A stretch of 64,000 nt of DNA from Crocinitomicaceae bacterium (GTDB lineage Bacteria > Bacteroidota > Bacteroidia > Flavobacteriales_D > Crocinitomicaceae): contig JAGQYP010000003.1 of assembly GCA_020436025.1 (NCBI GenBank), positions 1-64,000 on the forward strand, in the 5' to 3' direction. The translations under genes were made by a program, and so were the position numbers. Shown here piece after piece: positions 53,427 to 60,923 of this stretch (position 1 is its first letter; each line of letters opens with the position of its first letter). The notes under the pieces were generated by a model that was not told where the DNA came from, did no database searches, and was given only the letters and a program-made list of their open reading frames with translations.

Positions 53427-55673
53427 ATGGTCAAAAAGGAAGAAACAGGAGTGGAGGGGATTGATCTGGAGCAAGAGCAGAGAGAAATCATTAATGCCTA
53501 TAGAGGTTTGCTTCGTGCAAGTAAAGATCTTCGAGACAAGGAGGATACAAAACTTATCAAGAAAGCTTTTAATGTAGCATTGGATGCACATTCAGGAGAC
53601 CGAAGAAAATCTGGTGAACCTTATATCTACCATCCCATCGCAGTAGCTAGAATTTGCGCTGAAGAAATGGACTTGGGAACCACTTCCATTGTAGCGGCTT
53701 TACTTCACGATACGGTAGAAGATACGCATTTGACTTTGGATGATATTGAAGAAATGTTTGGTTCTAAAATCCGGATGATTATTGACGGATTAACCAAAAT
53801 TCCAGAAGTCTTTGATGAAAATGTGTCGCTTCAGGCTGAGAATTTCAGAAAGATGATTTTGACTATTTCAGATGATCTTAGAGTTATTCTCATCAAGATT
53901 GCGGACCGTTTGCACAATATGCGAACCCTGGAATCCATGCGGAAGGACAAACAGTTGAAAATTGCCTCGGAAACACAATACATTTATGCTCCCCTTTCTC
54001 ATCGATTGGGATTGAATTCGATCAAAACAGAGCTGGAAAACTTGTCCTTCAAATACAAGCTACCGGAAGTTTACGAAGAGATCGAAAATAAATTGGAGAA
54101 AACGAAAGATGTGAGAACTCGATTCATTCGTTCTTTCACCAATCCAATCAAAAGAGTTTTGGACCATGAAGGATATGTTTATCAGATCAAAGCCCGAACC
54201 AAATCTGTTTATTCCATTTGGCGTAAAATGTATCAGAAGAACATTCCATTTGAAGAGATCTACGATATTTTTGCCATTCGAATTATTGTCGACACCCCAA
54301 TTGAACTTGAAAAACCAGATTGTTGGCGGATCTATTCCCTGGTAACCGACTTTTATCAGCCTAATCCAGATAGATTGAGAGACTGGATTTCAACACCAAA
54401 GGCAAACGGTTATGAATCTTTGCACACTACAGTGATGAGTCCGACTGGAAAATGGGTCGAAGTACAAATCCGCACAAAAAGAATGGATGAAGTAGCCGAA
54501 AAGGGATATGCGGCTCACTACAAATACAAAGACAACAGCATTGAACCTTCCAAATTTGACCGTTGGTTAGGTGAAATAAAAGATTTACTAGAAAATCCAG
54601 AATCCAATGCCATCGATTTCATTGATGACTTCAAGCTGAATTTATTCTCTGATGAAATTTACATTTTCACCCCGAAAGGAGACTTAAAAGTATTACCAAA
54701 AGGTTCGTGCACACTTGATTTTGCTTTTGATATCCATACAGATGTGGGTTGTAAATGTATTGGCGCAAAAGTGAATAACAAGTTGGTTCCTTTAAGTCAT
54801 GAATTGAACAGTGGAGACCAGGTAGAAATCATCACCTCAAGCAAACAGACACCAAAAAGTGATTGGCTTAAATTTGTCTCAACTGCAAGAGCAAAAGCCA
54901 AGATAAAAAGTGCGCTGAAAGAAGAAAGAAGAAAAATTACAACCGACGGAAAAGAAGTGCTCTATCGTAAACTGAATGGGGCGAAAATTCCAACCAATGA
55001 TGAGAACCTAAATGCACTGGTAAAGCTTTTCAATGTTTCAGATATAGCTGAATTATTCTATCAATCAGCAAAAGGAAAAATCAATTTTAAGAGTCTGAAA
55101 GATTTCAAACTGATCAACGGAGTCATTCAGGTGCCTTCCGACATCGACACCAAGCAGGATGATTTGTCAAAGGAACTTTTGAATGCCGTAGATATCAAGA
55201 AAGACACTATTGTAATTGGAGAATCTTTTAAAGATTTGCCCTATAAATTATCAAAGTGTTGTAATCCAATTCCGGGAGATGAAGTATTTGGATTTATCTC
55301 GGCACATGAAGGAATCAAGATCCACCGAACAGAATGTCCCAACGCCACTCAGTTAATGAGTAAATATGCTTATCGTGTGATAAAAGCAAGATGGGAGAGC
55401 CAGAAACTTGAGGAACGAATGGTTCAGTTAAGGCTGATTGGAGTGGATGATATTGGAATTGTAAACAAGATTACAGAGATTATTTCCAACCAACATAGTG
55501 TCAACATGAAGTCCATTTTCTTCAACTCTGAAGACGGGATGTTTGAAGGAAACATTACCCTTTATGTGTACGATAACAAACACCTGGAGGCCATCATTGA
55601 TGAATTCACCCGAATTGAAGGAGTTAAAACCGTGGAAAGAAGGTTTGATGAAAGTGCGGAAACGGAGGAATAA
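53427..55673 (+). CDS. rel: Bifunctional (p)ppGpp synthetase/hydrolase, Rel family
   Basis: This protein makes and degrades the stringent-response alarmone. The 748 residues hold an HD hydrolase domain (HPIAVARICAEEMDLGTTSI with VAALLHDTVEDT, about 65-105; KIADRLHNMRTL near 160). The synthetase domain has DWISTPKANGYESLHTTVM (about 322) and VEVQIRTKRMDEVAEKGYAAHYKYK. A TGS domain (IYIFTPKGDLKVLPKGSCTLDFAFDIH, starting about 412), a helical part with CCNPIPGD and an ACT domain (about 670-745) follow. Both HD and synthetase residues look intact, so it should have both activities. This is the only Rel gene in the window. Confidence 0.97.
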   Translation: MVKKEETGVEGIDLEQEQREIINAYRGLLRASKDLRDKEDTKLIKKAFNVALDAHSGDRRKSGEPYIYHPIAVARICAEEMDLGTTSIVAALLHDTVEDTHLTLDDIEEMFGSKIRMIIDGLTKIPEVFDENVSLQAENFRKMILTISDDLRVILIKIADRLHNMRTLESMRKDKQLKIASETQYIYAPLSHRLGLNSIKTELENLSFKYKLPEVYEEIENKLEKTKDVRTRFIRSFTNPIKRVLDHEGYVYQIKARTKSVYSIWRKMYQKNIPFEEIYDIFAIRIIVDTPIELEKPDCWRIYSLVTDFYQPNPDRLRDWISTPKANGYESLHTTVMSPTGKWVEVQIRTKRMDEVAEKGYAAHYKYKDNSIEPSKFDRWLGEIKDLLENPESNAIDFIDDFKLNLFSDEIYIFTPKGDLKVLPKGSCTLDFAFDIHTDVGCKCIGAKVNNKLVPLSHELNSGDQVEIITSSKQTPKSDWLKFVSTARAKAKIKSALKEERRKITTDGKEVLYRKLNGAKIPTNDENLNALVKLFNVSDIAELFYQSAKGKINFKSLKDFKLINGVIQVPSDIDTKQDDLSKELLNAVDIKKDTIVIGESFKDLPYKLSKCCNPIPGDEVFGFISAHEGIKIHRTECPNATQLMSKYAYRVIKARWESQKLEERMVQLRLIGVDDIGIVNKITEIISNQHSVNMKSIFFNSEDGMFEGNITLYVYDNKHLEAIIDEFTRIEGVKTVERRFDESAETEE

Positions 55674-55691
55674 GAGGTAAGTGATAAGTGA
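55671..55691. repeat. Short heptad array, TAAGTGA family
   Basis: TAAGAGG 55671-55677, TAAGTGA 55678-55684, TAAGTGA 55685-55691, starting on the rel stop codon. Between 55736 and 55763, TTGCTAA, TTCATCG, TTGATAA and TTCCAAC also stand in 7-base phase. Confidence 0.65.
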
Positions 55692-55764
55692 TATTGGAAT
55701 ACCATATAATTACATTCCTATCACTCGTTTAATAATTGCTAATTCATCGTTGATAATTCCAACC

Positions 55765-56259
55765 TCATCCTTCTTTTCTCTTGTAAATCCCTAGGAAGAG
55801 CGTGTTTTTAATATTCCCTTCTTCATCTAAAACATCCCATCTTTGTTCAACCGATCCATCCTCTTGTTTGGTCCAGGTAATTTGATGTTGAAGTTGATTT
55901 CCATTTTTTTGAAAAGGAGCCGATGCTAGTTTCATTTGGTCGGTTCCTGCTTGACCTTTGAGAATTAAATTTCCTCCCTGAGAATCAATCCAAGTTTGAT
56001 TCCAAGTTGAATCCGAAGAATTGTAGAAATTGTAGCTTCTTCCACTTCCTCCCTTAACGGATCTCCAATGCTCTGAAAGAATACATCCACCTTCTAATTC
56101 CACGATCGAATTATCTCCAACTTTATTCCCCGTTGTATCATAAACTTCCCATTCTCCAACCCAAAAATCGAACTGATTGTATTGATCCGTGCAGCAATTA
56201 CACTGAGAATAAATTAGAGAGAATGAGAGTGCGGTAAGCAAAAGTAAAATTGCTTTCAT
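55765..56259 (-). CDS. Secreted protein, DUF1579-like
   Basis: The 164-residue protein has a signal peptide (1-18, SLIYSQ) and a C-N-C-C motif just after it. The pattern YNQFDFWVGEWEVYDTTGNKVGDNSIVELEGGC followed by EHWRS fits the DUF1579 / FABP-like group, which begins with FDFWxGxW. It is predicted to be a small beta-barrel. The substrate is not known. It is five bases downstream of the DinB-like gene and probably cotranscribed. Confidence 0.65.
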   Translation of the reverse strand: MKAILLLLTALSFSLIYSQCNCCTDQYNQFDFWVGEWEVYDTTGNKVGDNSIVELEGGCILSEHWRSVKGGSGRSYNFYNSSDSTWNQTWIDSQGGNLILKGQAGTDQMKLASAPFQKNGNQLQHQITWTKQEDGSVEQRWDVLDEEGNIKNTLFLGIYKRKEG

Positions 56260-56264
56260 GATTT

Positions 56265-56759
56265 TTAATTTAATTCAAATTCTGAATAATATCCGAGAGG
56301 TTTGTTAACCAATATCTTTGTCAGCATTGAAATTTGACCGGTGTGGTAAGAAAAATGTTCGATCACATGAATCAAAACACCCGTTGTAGAATTATCAAAT
56401 CCTTGAATGGAGTGCTTTCTATAAAAATCTTCCGTCTGCAAATCTTCAAAGGTTTCGTTGATATTTTGCTTTAAGTTTTCCAGCACAAATACCAGTTCTG
56501 ATTTTCTTATTCCTGCCTGATTTTCAAACTCAGAATCTCTTTGTCTCACATCTTCTCTCCCGCCCAAACCAGAAACAACCCATTGTCGCGCATTTCCAGC
56601 CAGATGCAAAATTTGATTGCCAATAGGTGGAACATTCAGATTTGGGGAAAACCAAAGTTGCTCATCTGTGATCAATGACAAACATTTATAAATTCGGGCA
56701 TACGACTCCTCAAACACACGCACTTTAAACTGCTCGATTAATTCTTTGTCCAATTCCAT
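56265..56759 (-). CDS. DinB family protein
   Basis: The 164-residue four-helix protein has the DinB pattern: ARIYKCLSLITDEQLWFSPNLNVPPIGNQILHLAGNARQWV with a metal-type His (about 52). VLIHVIEHFSYHTGQISMLTKIL near 130-150 carries two more His in the order HxxxH. The domain binds a divalent metal, and many members act on low-molecular-weight thiols. It differs in sequence from the DinB protein at 29657. It forms a pair with the DUF1579-like gene. Confidence 0.85.
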   Translation of the reverse strand: MELDKELIEQFKVRVFEESYARIYKCLSLITDEQLWFSPNLNVPPIGNQILHLAGNARQWVVSGLGGREDVRQRDSEFENQAGIRKSELVFVLENLKQNINETFEDLQTEDFYRKHSIQGFDNSTTGVLIHVIEHFSYHTGQISMLTKILVNKPLGYYSEFELN

Positions 56760-56892
56760 GACTCAATTTTTTCAATTATTAAAAATACGAAAATCACTTG
56801 AGAAATCCATAGTTAAAACCCTGAGAAGCAAGCATTCCTTAATTTACCGTGATTTTTTTATACAAACTATTTCTCAAGAATTGCAATTTGTT

Positions 56893-56900
56893 TATATTTG
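56893..56900 (+). promoter_or_regulatory. Candidate -7 box of the tRNA-His promoter
   Basis: TATATTTG matches TAnnTTTG and ends 40 bases before the tRNA. Confidence 0.45.
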
Positions 56901-56940
56901 CAACCGCAAAATGGCAAAGTAAGCTGTTTTTGTCGAACAT

Positions 56941-57015
56941 GGTGGTTGTAGTTCAGTTGGTTAGAACGCCTGATTGTGGTTCAGGAGGTCGTGGGTTCGA
57001 ATCCCATCTTCCACC
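56941..57015 (+). tRNA. tRNA-His (anticodon GTG)
   Basis: The D stem is GTTC/GAAC, the anticodon stem CCTGA/TCAGG around TTGTGGT, and the T arm GTGGG TTCGAAT CCCAT. The extra G at position -1 opposite C73, the mark of tRNA-His, is present. CCA is not encoded. The acceptor stem (GGTGGTTG against CTTCCACC) has two adjacent T-T mismatches, at 5-68 and 6-67. Its 3' end is repeated at 57433. Confidence 0.92.
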
Positions 57016-57054
57016 CTTAAAAAAAAGAAAGGTAGCATTAGTGCTACCTTTTTC
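57001..57054. repeat. Direct repeat, copy 1: tRNA-His 3' end plus terminator
   Basis: The copy begins ATCCCATCTTCCACCC, the end of tRNA-His, and continues through an A-run into the hairpin GGTAGCA/TGCTACC (57031-57048) and a T-run, which terminates the tRNA. The same sequence recurs at 57433-57487 with few changes. Confidence 0.95.
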
Positions 57055-57075
57055 TTGTATTAAAACCCTTAAATC

Positions 57076-57393
57076 ATGTACTATACTTATGTATTGTACT
57101 CACCTTCTCTCAATACTTTTTACAAAGGTTCTACAAATGACCTTGAATCCAGATTGTATCGTCACAACCATGGATATGAAAATTTCACTAAAAAAGGTGT
57201 GCCTTGGGAGCTAATTTGGTTTACTCAAAAACCAACTAAATCTGATGCTATTAAACTTGAATTCAAATTGAAAAATTTGTCTCACGATAGGTTGAAAGCT
57301 TTCATTATAAAATTCAATTCTGACATTAATCCCAATGTAAATTCTACAATTTTCTTCATGGCCGTAGGTTCGAACCTTGACGAAATCATTTAA
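57076..57393 (+). CDS. GIY-YIG nuclease family protein between tRNA-His 3'-end copies
   Basis: The 105-residue protein has a single GIY-YIG fold: YYTYVLYS (about 2-9) and FYKGSTNDLESRLYRHNHG (about 15-33) form the signature and catalytic Tyr/Arg, then GVPWELIWFTQKPTKSDAIKLEFKLKNL (about 41-68) with the catalytic Glu. This is the short UPF0213/URI-like type. The last residues (AVGSNLDEII) are encoded by a T-arm-like palindrome AGGTTCGAACCT. The gene lies between copies of the tRNA-His end, as in a homing or site-specific mobile cassette. It lacks the larger DNA-binding domain of classical homing enzymes. Confidence 0.9.
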   Translation: MYYTYVLYSPSLNTFYKGSTNDLESRLYRHNHGYENFTKKGVPWELIWFTQKPTKSDAIKLEFKLKNLSHDRLKAFIIKFNSDINPNVNSTIFFMAVGSNLDEII

Positions 57394-57412
57394 CTAAAAT
57401 GATTTGTCATGG

Positions 57413-57433
57413 TGCTGACCGTTAGCGTCAGCA
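57413..57433 (+). repeat. Hairpin bordering direct-repeat copy 2
   Basis: TGCTGAC at 57413-57419 pairs with GTCAGCA at 57427-57433 around CGTTAGC's remaining bases, and its right arm abuts the repeated tRNA end. Just upstream, AAATCATTT and AAATGATTT form another small inverted repeat over the nuclease stop codon. Confidence 0.6.
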
Positions 57434-57487
57434 TCCCATCTTCCACCCTTAAAAAAGAGAAAGGTAGCATTGGTGCTGCCTTTTTTT
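57433..57487. repeat. Direct repeat, copy 2: tRNA-His 3' end plus terminator
   Basis: The first 22 bases equal copy 1; later differences are a short A-run length change and three substitutions in the hairpin (GGTAGCA 57463-57469 with TGCTGCC 57474-57480, a wobble pair retained). It supplies a terminator for the nuclease gene. Confidence 0.93.
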
Positions 57488-57546
57488 ACTTAATTAAAAA
57501 TTGAAGGCGATGAATTATTCTCACCTATAATTATTTCGTCTATTAA

Positions 57547-57584
57547 TCTGGTAATCTTTAAGTCTGTACGTCTTGCATCTAATC
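57547..57584. repeat. TCT octad/heptad array after pfkA
   Basis: TCTGGTAA 57547-57554, TCTTTAAG 57555-57562, TCTGTACG 57563-57570, TCTTGCA 57571-57577, TCTAATC 57578-57584. It ends on the pfkA stop codon. TCTTGCA also occurs at 23660 and 38920. Confidence 0.8.
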
Positions 57585-58569
57585 ACCCTCCCGAACTCAA
57601 AATCTTCACTAATTCCAATAATTGTAAATTCGGTTTTGTATGGTGCTTGATGGCTTTTTCAATTTCAATTTCTACGGTTTGTCTGTTTTCAAAGCCAATC
57701 ATTACGGAGGACTTCCCTTCGAGTAAGGATTGTACAGCTTGAACTCCAAGTCGACTGGCTAAAACTCTATCGAAGGAAGAAGGGCTCCCTCCTCTTTGAA
57801 CATGGCCAAGAACCGTCACTTTAATATCAAAATTGGGTAACTGTTTTTTAACTTCATTGGCTACTTCCTGAGCTCCTCCAAAATCATCCCCTTCAGCTAC
57901 GACAACTATTTGGGACTTCCGAGTGTGTTCATCTTTTTGAATTCTATTGACCAATTTTTGAATGTCTGTTGGTTCTTCTGGAATTAAAATATCCTCTGCT
58001 CCGACACCAATCCCACTATGCAGGGCAATAAAGCCAGCGTCTCTCCCCATGACTTCCACAAAAAACAAACGGTGATGACTCCCGGCTGTATCTCTTATTT
58101 TATCAATCGCCTGCACTACTGTATTTACTGCAGAATCAAACCCAATTGTAAATTGCGTGCCGAAAAGATCGTTATCTATTGTACCTGGTAGACCTATAAT
58201 AGGCAAATCATATTCCTGACTAAATATATGTGCCCCTGTGAATGAACCATCCCCACCAATTACAATTAAACCATCAATATTGTGTTGAATTAAATTTTCA
58301 TACGCTTTTTTTCTACCCTCTTTGGTTTTGAATTCCATGCATCGGGCAGTTCCTAAAATTGTTCCTCCTTTTTGGATGATATTGGAAACATCGTAATATT
58401 CGAGCTCTTTGATTCTTCCCTCAATCATCCCTTGATATCCGTCATAGATTCCAAAAGCTTTTTTACCATTGTAAATAGCTGTTCTAACTACGGCTCTGAC
58501 CGCAGCATTCATACCCGGAGAATCACCTCCTGAAGTAAGGACTCCGATATTGGAAATAGATTTGCACAT
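57583..58569 (-). CDS. pfkA: 6-phosphofructokinase
   Basis: PfkA phosphorylates fructose-6-phosphate with ATP in glycolysis. The 328-residue protein has GVLTSGGDSPGMNAAVRAVV (about 8-27), the nucleotide loop IGGDGSFTGAH (about 108; GGDGS indicates ATP rather than pyrophosphate), the catalytic PGTIDNDLFGT (about 131), EVMGRDAGFIALHSG and VLGHVQRGGSPSSFDR (about 248-263). The length is normal for the bacterial enzyme. Confidence 0.97.
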   Translation of the reverse strand: MCKSISNIGVLTSGGDSPGMNAAVRAVVRTAIYNGKKAFGIYDGYQGMIEGRIKELEYYDVSNIIQKGGTILGTARCMEFKTKEGRKKAYENLIQHNIDGLIVIGGDGSFTGAHIFSQEYDLPIIGLPGTIDNDLFGTQFTIGFDSAVNTVVQAIDKIRDTAGSHHRLFFVEVMGRDAGFIALHSGIGVGAEDILIPEEPTDIQKLVNRIQKDEHTRKSQIVVVAEGDDFGGAQEVANEVKKQLPNFDIKVTVLGHVQRGGSPSSFDRVLASRLGVQAVQSLLEGKSSVMIGFENRQTVEIEIEKAIKHHTKPNLQLLELVKILSSGG

Positions 58570-58626
58570 TATTTGCTTATAATTTTTATAATATTGTAGT
58601 AGAAACCCGATAAAAAGAAATAACTC

Positions 58627-60183
58627 ATGAGATTTACAGGATTACTTTCGATTCTAAATATAACTTTTTGTTTCCTTTTTGTTTCCTCAACTCAGGCGCA
58701 AATTGGACGAACTGAAAATAAGAAGGGAACCATTTATAATTATTATTCTGGTTCAGACAATCTTCATTCCTCAGGAAAACAAGATGATAAAGGGAAGCAA
58801 GGTAGATGGTCTTTCTATACTGATGCTCCAAAAGAATCTGCAACAGAATACCAATATTTTACTTATAGAAATGACACCTTAAACGGTCCATTTTTAAAAC
58901 TAGGTGATGGAAATAGAATTTCTGGATTGTACGTGAATGGACATTACCAAGGAATGATTGTAATCGAGGATGTGATCATTACCGGCACCGATACGGCCTT
59001 TTTACTAGTTGAAGAAGGAAGTTATGAAAACGGCATGAAATCATCTTTTTTCAAAGAATACAAGAAAGGGGTTTTGGAATCTGAAGGTGGCTTTGATGAG
59101 GATAAGAAAAATGGTTCTTGGAAATTCTATGATATTTCGGGAGACAGCCCTGTATTAATGCGAAAAACTTACTTCAAAAGAGACGTGAAGGATGGTAAAG
59201 AAATCACTTATTTTGAATATGATGAAAATGGACAGAAGATTGAAAAAAGATCTGAATATTTTTATAAAGAAGACGTTAAAAATGGACCTTTTGAAATCAA
59301 ATTAAATGGTCAAACTATTGAAAAAGGAAATTATGCTGATGGGAAATTATCTGGAGATCACCAGATTTTTATCAAAGAAATGGATTTGAATCGCTTTGCC
59401 AATTTCTATGAAGGTAAAATGACTGGTCCTGTTTCATTCAAAGACATGAATGATGTTGTGAGAATTAGTGGATCCTATGATAACGGTAAGAAAAGTGCCA
59501 CTTGGACTTACAAAGACAAGAATGGGAAAATCGAAAAAGAAGAAAGCTATCAAAACGATGAACCTATCGATAATTGGAAATATTATACGGATGGTAAATT
59601 AAATAAATTAGTGAAATACGAGAAAGGGAATGCCACAGAAGTGATTGAATATGAGGCGGGAACAGATAAGGTTTTAGCTGAGTTTTACTTAAAAGATGTT
59701 ACAGGTACTTTTCAAGAAGTTGAAGCATTGATTTACTATAAAGATTCATCCAAAACAATAAATGTACTAATGGCTGTATCCCTTTTAGAAGATCCTTCGA
59801 ATATTCTGGAGATGTACAAAAAGAATCATTCAAACAAAGAAATGATTAAAAGAAACGGATTGTATGAATTCAGTTTGAAAGGAATTCGAGTACTGGAAGG
59901 CTATTACGAAAATGACAAAAAAGCTGGAAAATGGAATTTCTTTTATCATCCAGATGTAATTTGGGAAAAATCATTTACGGCTGGTGAATTAACTGGTGAA
60001 AGATTTGTGGACAAAGGTGTAAAATCGCCTTGGAAAGGTTCCTATGAAGTCAATTGGGAAAATGGTAATCCTCGTTTTAAGTTCAAGATCAAAGATGGTC
60101 TGAGAAATGGAAAACAGGAATATTTCAAAGAAAACGGAGAGGAAGAAAAAGTGGATAAATTCAAAGAAGGAGTTAAAGAATAA
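58627..60183 (+). CDS. Secreted MORN-repeat (YwqK-like) protein
   Basis: The 518-residue protein has a signal peptide (1-24, STQAQ) followed by many MORN-like units of about 20-24 residues: KQDDKGKQGRWSFYTD, NDTLNGPFLKLGDG, KKNGSWKFYD, KNGPFEIKLNGQ, KAGKWNFFYHPD and RNGKQEYFKENGEEEK. MORN/YwqK repeats form a beta meander; in Bacteroidota such exported proteins are common and of unknown function. It is divergent from pfkA, 57 bases away. A smaller MORN protein is encoded at 62503. Confidence 0.82.
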   Translation: MRFTGLLSILNITFCFLFVSSTQAQIGRTENKKGTIYNYYSGSDNLHSSGKQDDKGKQGRWSFYTDAPKESATEYQYFTYRNDTLNGPFLKLGDGNRISGLYVNGHYQGMIVIEDVIITGTDTAFLLVEEGSYENGMKSSFFKEYKKGVLESEGGFDEDKKNGSWKFYDISGDSPVLMRKTYFKRDVKDGKEITYFEYDENGQKIEKRSEYFYKEDVKNGPFEIKLNGQTIEKGNYADGKLSGDHQIFIKEMDLNRFANFYEGKMTGPVSFKDMNDVVRISGSYDNGKKSATWTYKDKNGKIEKEESYQNDEPIDNWKYYTDGKLNKLVKYEKGNATEVIEYEAGTDKVLAEFYLKDVTGTFQEVEALIYYKDSSKTINVLMAVSLLEDPSNILEMYKKNHSNKEMIKRNGLYEFSLKGIRVLEGYYENDKKAGKWNFFYHPDVIWEKSFTAGELTGERFVDKGVKSPWKGSYEVNWENGNPRFKFKIKDGLRNGKQEYFKENGEEEKVDKFKEGVKE

Positions 60184-60270
60184 TTTTTTTGTGGAATTTC
60201 ATTCAGCGGTGCATCTCTATTTCAGAAGAACATTACAGACTGTGACTTTTTGAATTGTCAATTGAAGTAA

Positions 60271-60846
60271 ATGAAGCTATTCAATAGAAATAAATTCAAT
60301 AAGTCAACCGACGAAGAATTGATCCTTTTGTACCAGAAAACAAAGGACAAAGCTATTGTTGGAGAACTATTTAACCGGTATTACCATATGGTATTTGGGG
60401 TAGGACTGAAATATTTGAAGAATTCTGATGAGGCGCAAGACATCACTATGATTGCATTTGAGTCTTTGTTTGAAAAATTACTTCAAAACGAAGTCCGAAA
60501 TTTCAAATCCTGGTTGTATCGCTTAAGTTGTAATGAGTGTTTGATGAAGTTGAGAAAAGAAAGTAAAACCTCAACAACTGAAATTGAAACTTTAGAATAC
60601 CGACTCGAAAGCAATTCGGATGAGTTGAAAGAAAAGGAAAAACAGGAACTCACTTTTTCAAAATTAGAAGAAGGCATTGAAAGTTTGAAGGAAGAACAAA
60701 AAATCTGTATCCGCATGTTTTATTTGGAAGAAAGGTCCTACAATGAAATAGCAGCGAAAACAGACTTTACGCTTAAACAGGTAAAGAGCTTCATTCAAAA
60801 TGGAAAGCGGAACCTGAAGATGAAAATGCAAGAGGGTGATTTTTGA
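60271..60846 (+). CDS. ECF-type RNA polymerase sigma factor
   Basis: The 191-residue protein has region 2 (LFNRYYHMVFGVGLKYLKNSDEAQDITMIAFESLFEKL, about 27-64, with FKSWLYRLSCNECLMKLRKE) and region 4 (LKEEQKICIRMFYLEERSYNEIAAKTDFTLKQVKSFIQNGKRNLK, about 142-186). It differs from the sigma factor at 25170. The gene behind it, separated by an octad array of 40 bases, encodes a membrane protein with an N-terminal anti-sigma-like segment, the likely partner. Confidence 0.9.
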   Translation: MKLFNRNKFNKSTDEELILLYQKTKDKAIVGELFNRYYHMVFGVGLKYLKNSDEAQDITMIAFESLFEKLLQNEVRNFKSWLYRLSCNECLMKLRKESKTSTTEIETLEYRLESNSDELKEKEKQELTFSKLEEGIESLKEEQKICIRMFYLEERSYNEIAAKTDFTLKQVKSFIQNGKRNLKMKMQEGDF

Positions 60847-60886
60847 TTTTATGACATTATGATATTAGTACTTTATGATGTTTTGA
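60847..60886. repeat. Octad array, NNTTATGA family
   Basis: TTTTATGA 60847-60854, CATTATGA 60855-60862, TATTAGTA 60863-60870, CTTTATGA 60871-60878, TGTTTTGA 60879-60886. It begins on the base after the sigma factor stop. Confidence 0.75.
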
Positions 60887-60923
60887 TTGGTTTTAAAAAG
60901 GAAAAGGATAACAATAAATAGAA

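Noticed and set aside
56849..57214. Open frame of 121 codons across tRNA-His
   Set aside because: It reads through the tRNA and terminator (giving the familiar tRNA-derived peptide pattern VRTPDCGSGG) and overlaps the GIY-YIG gene in another frame.
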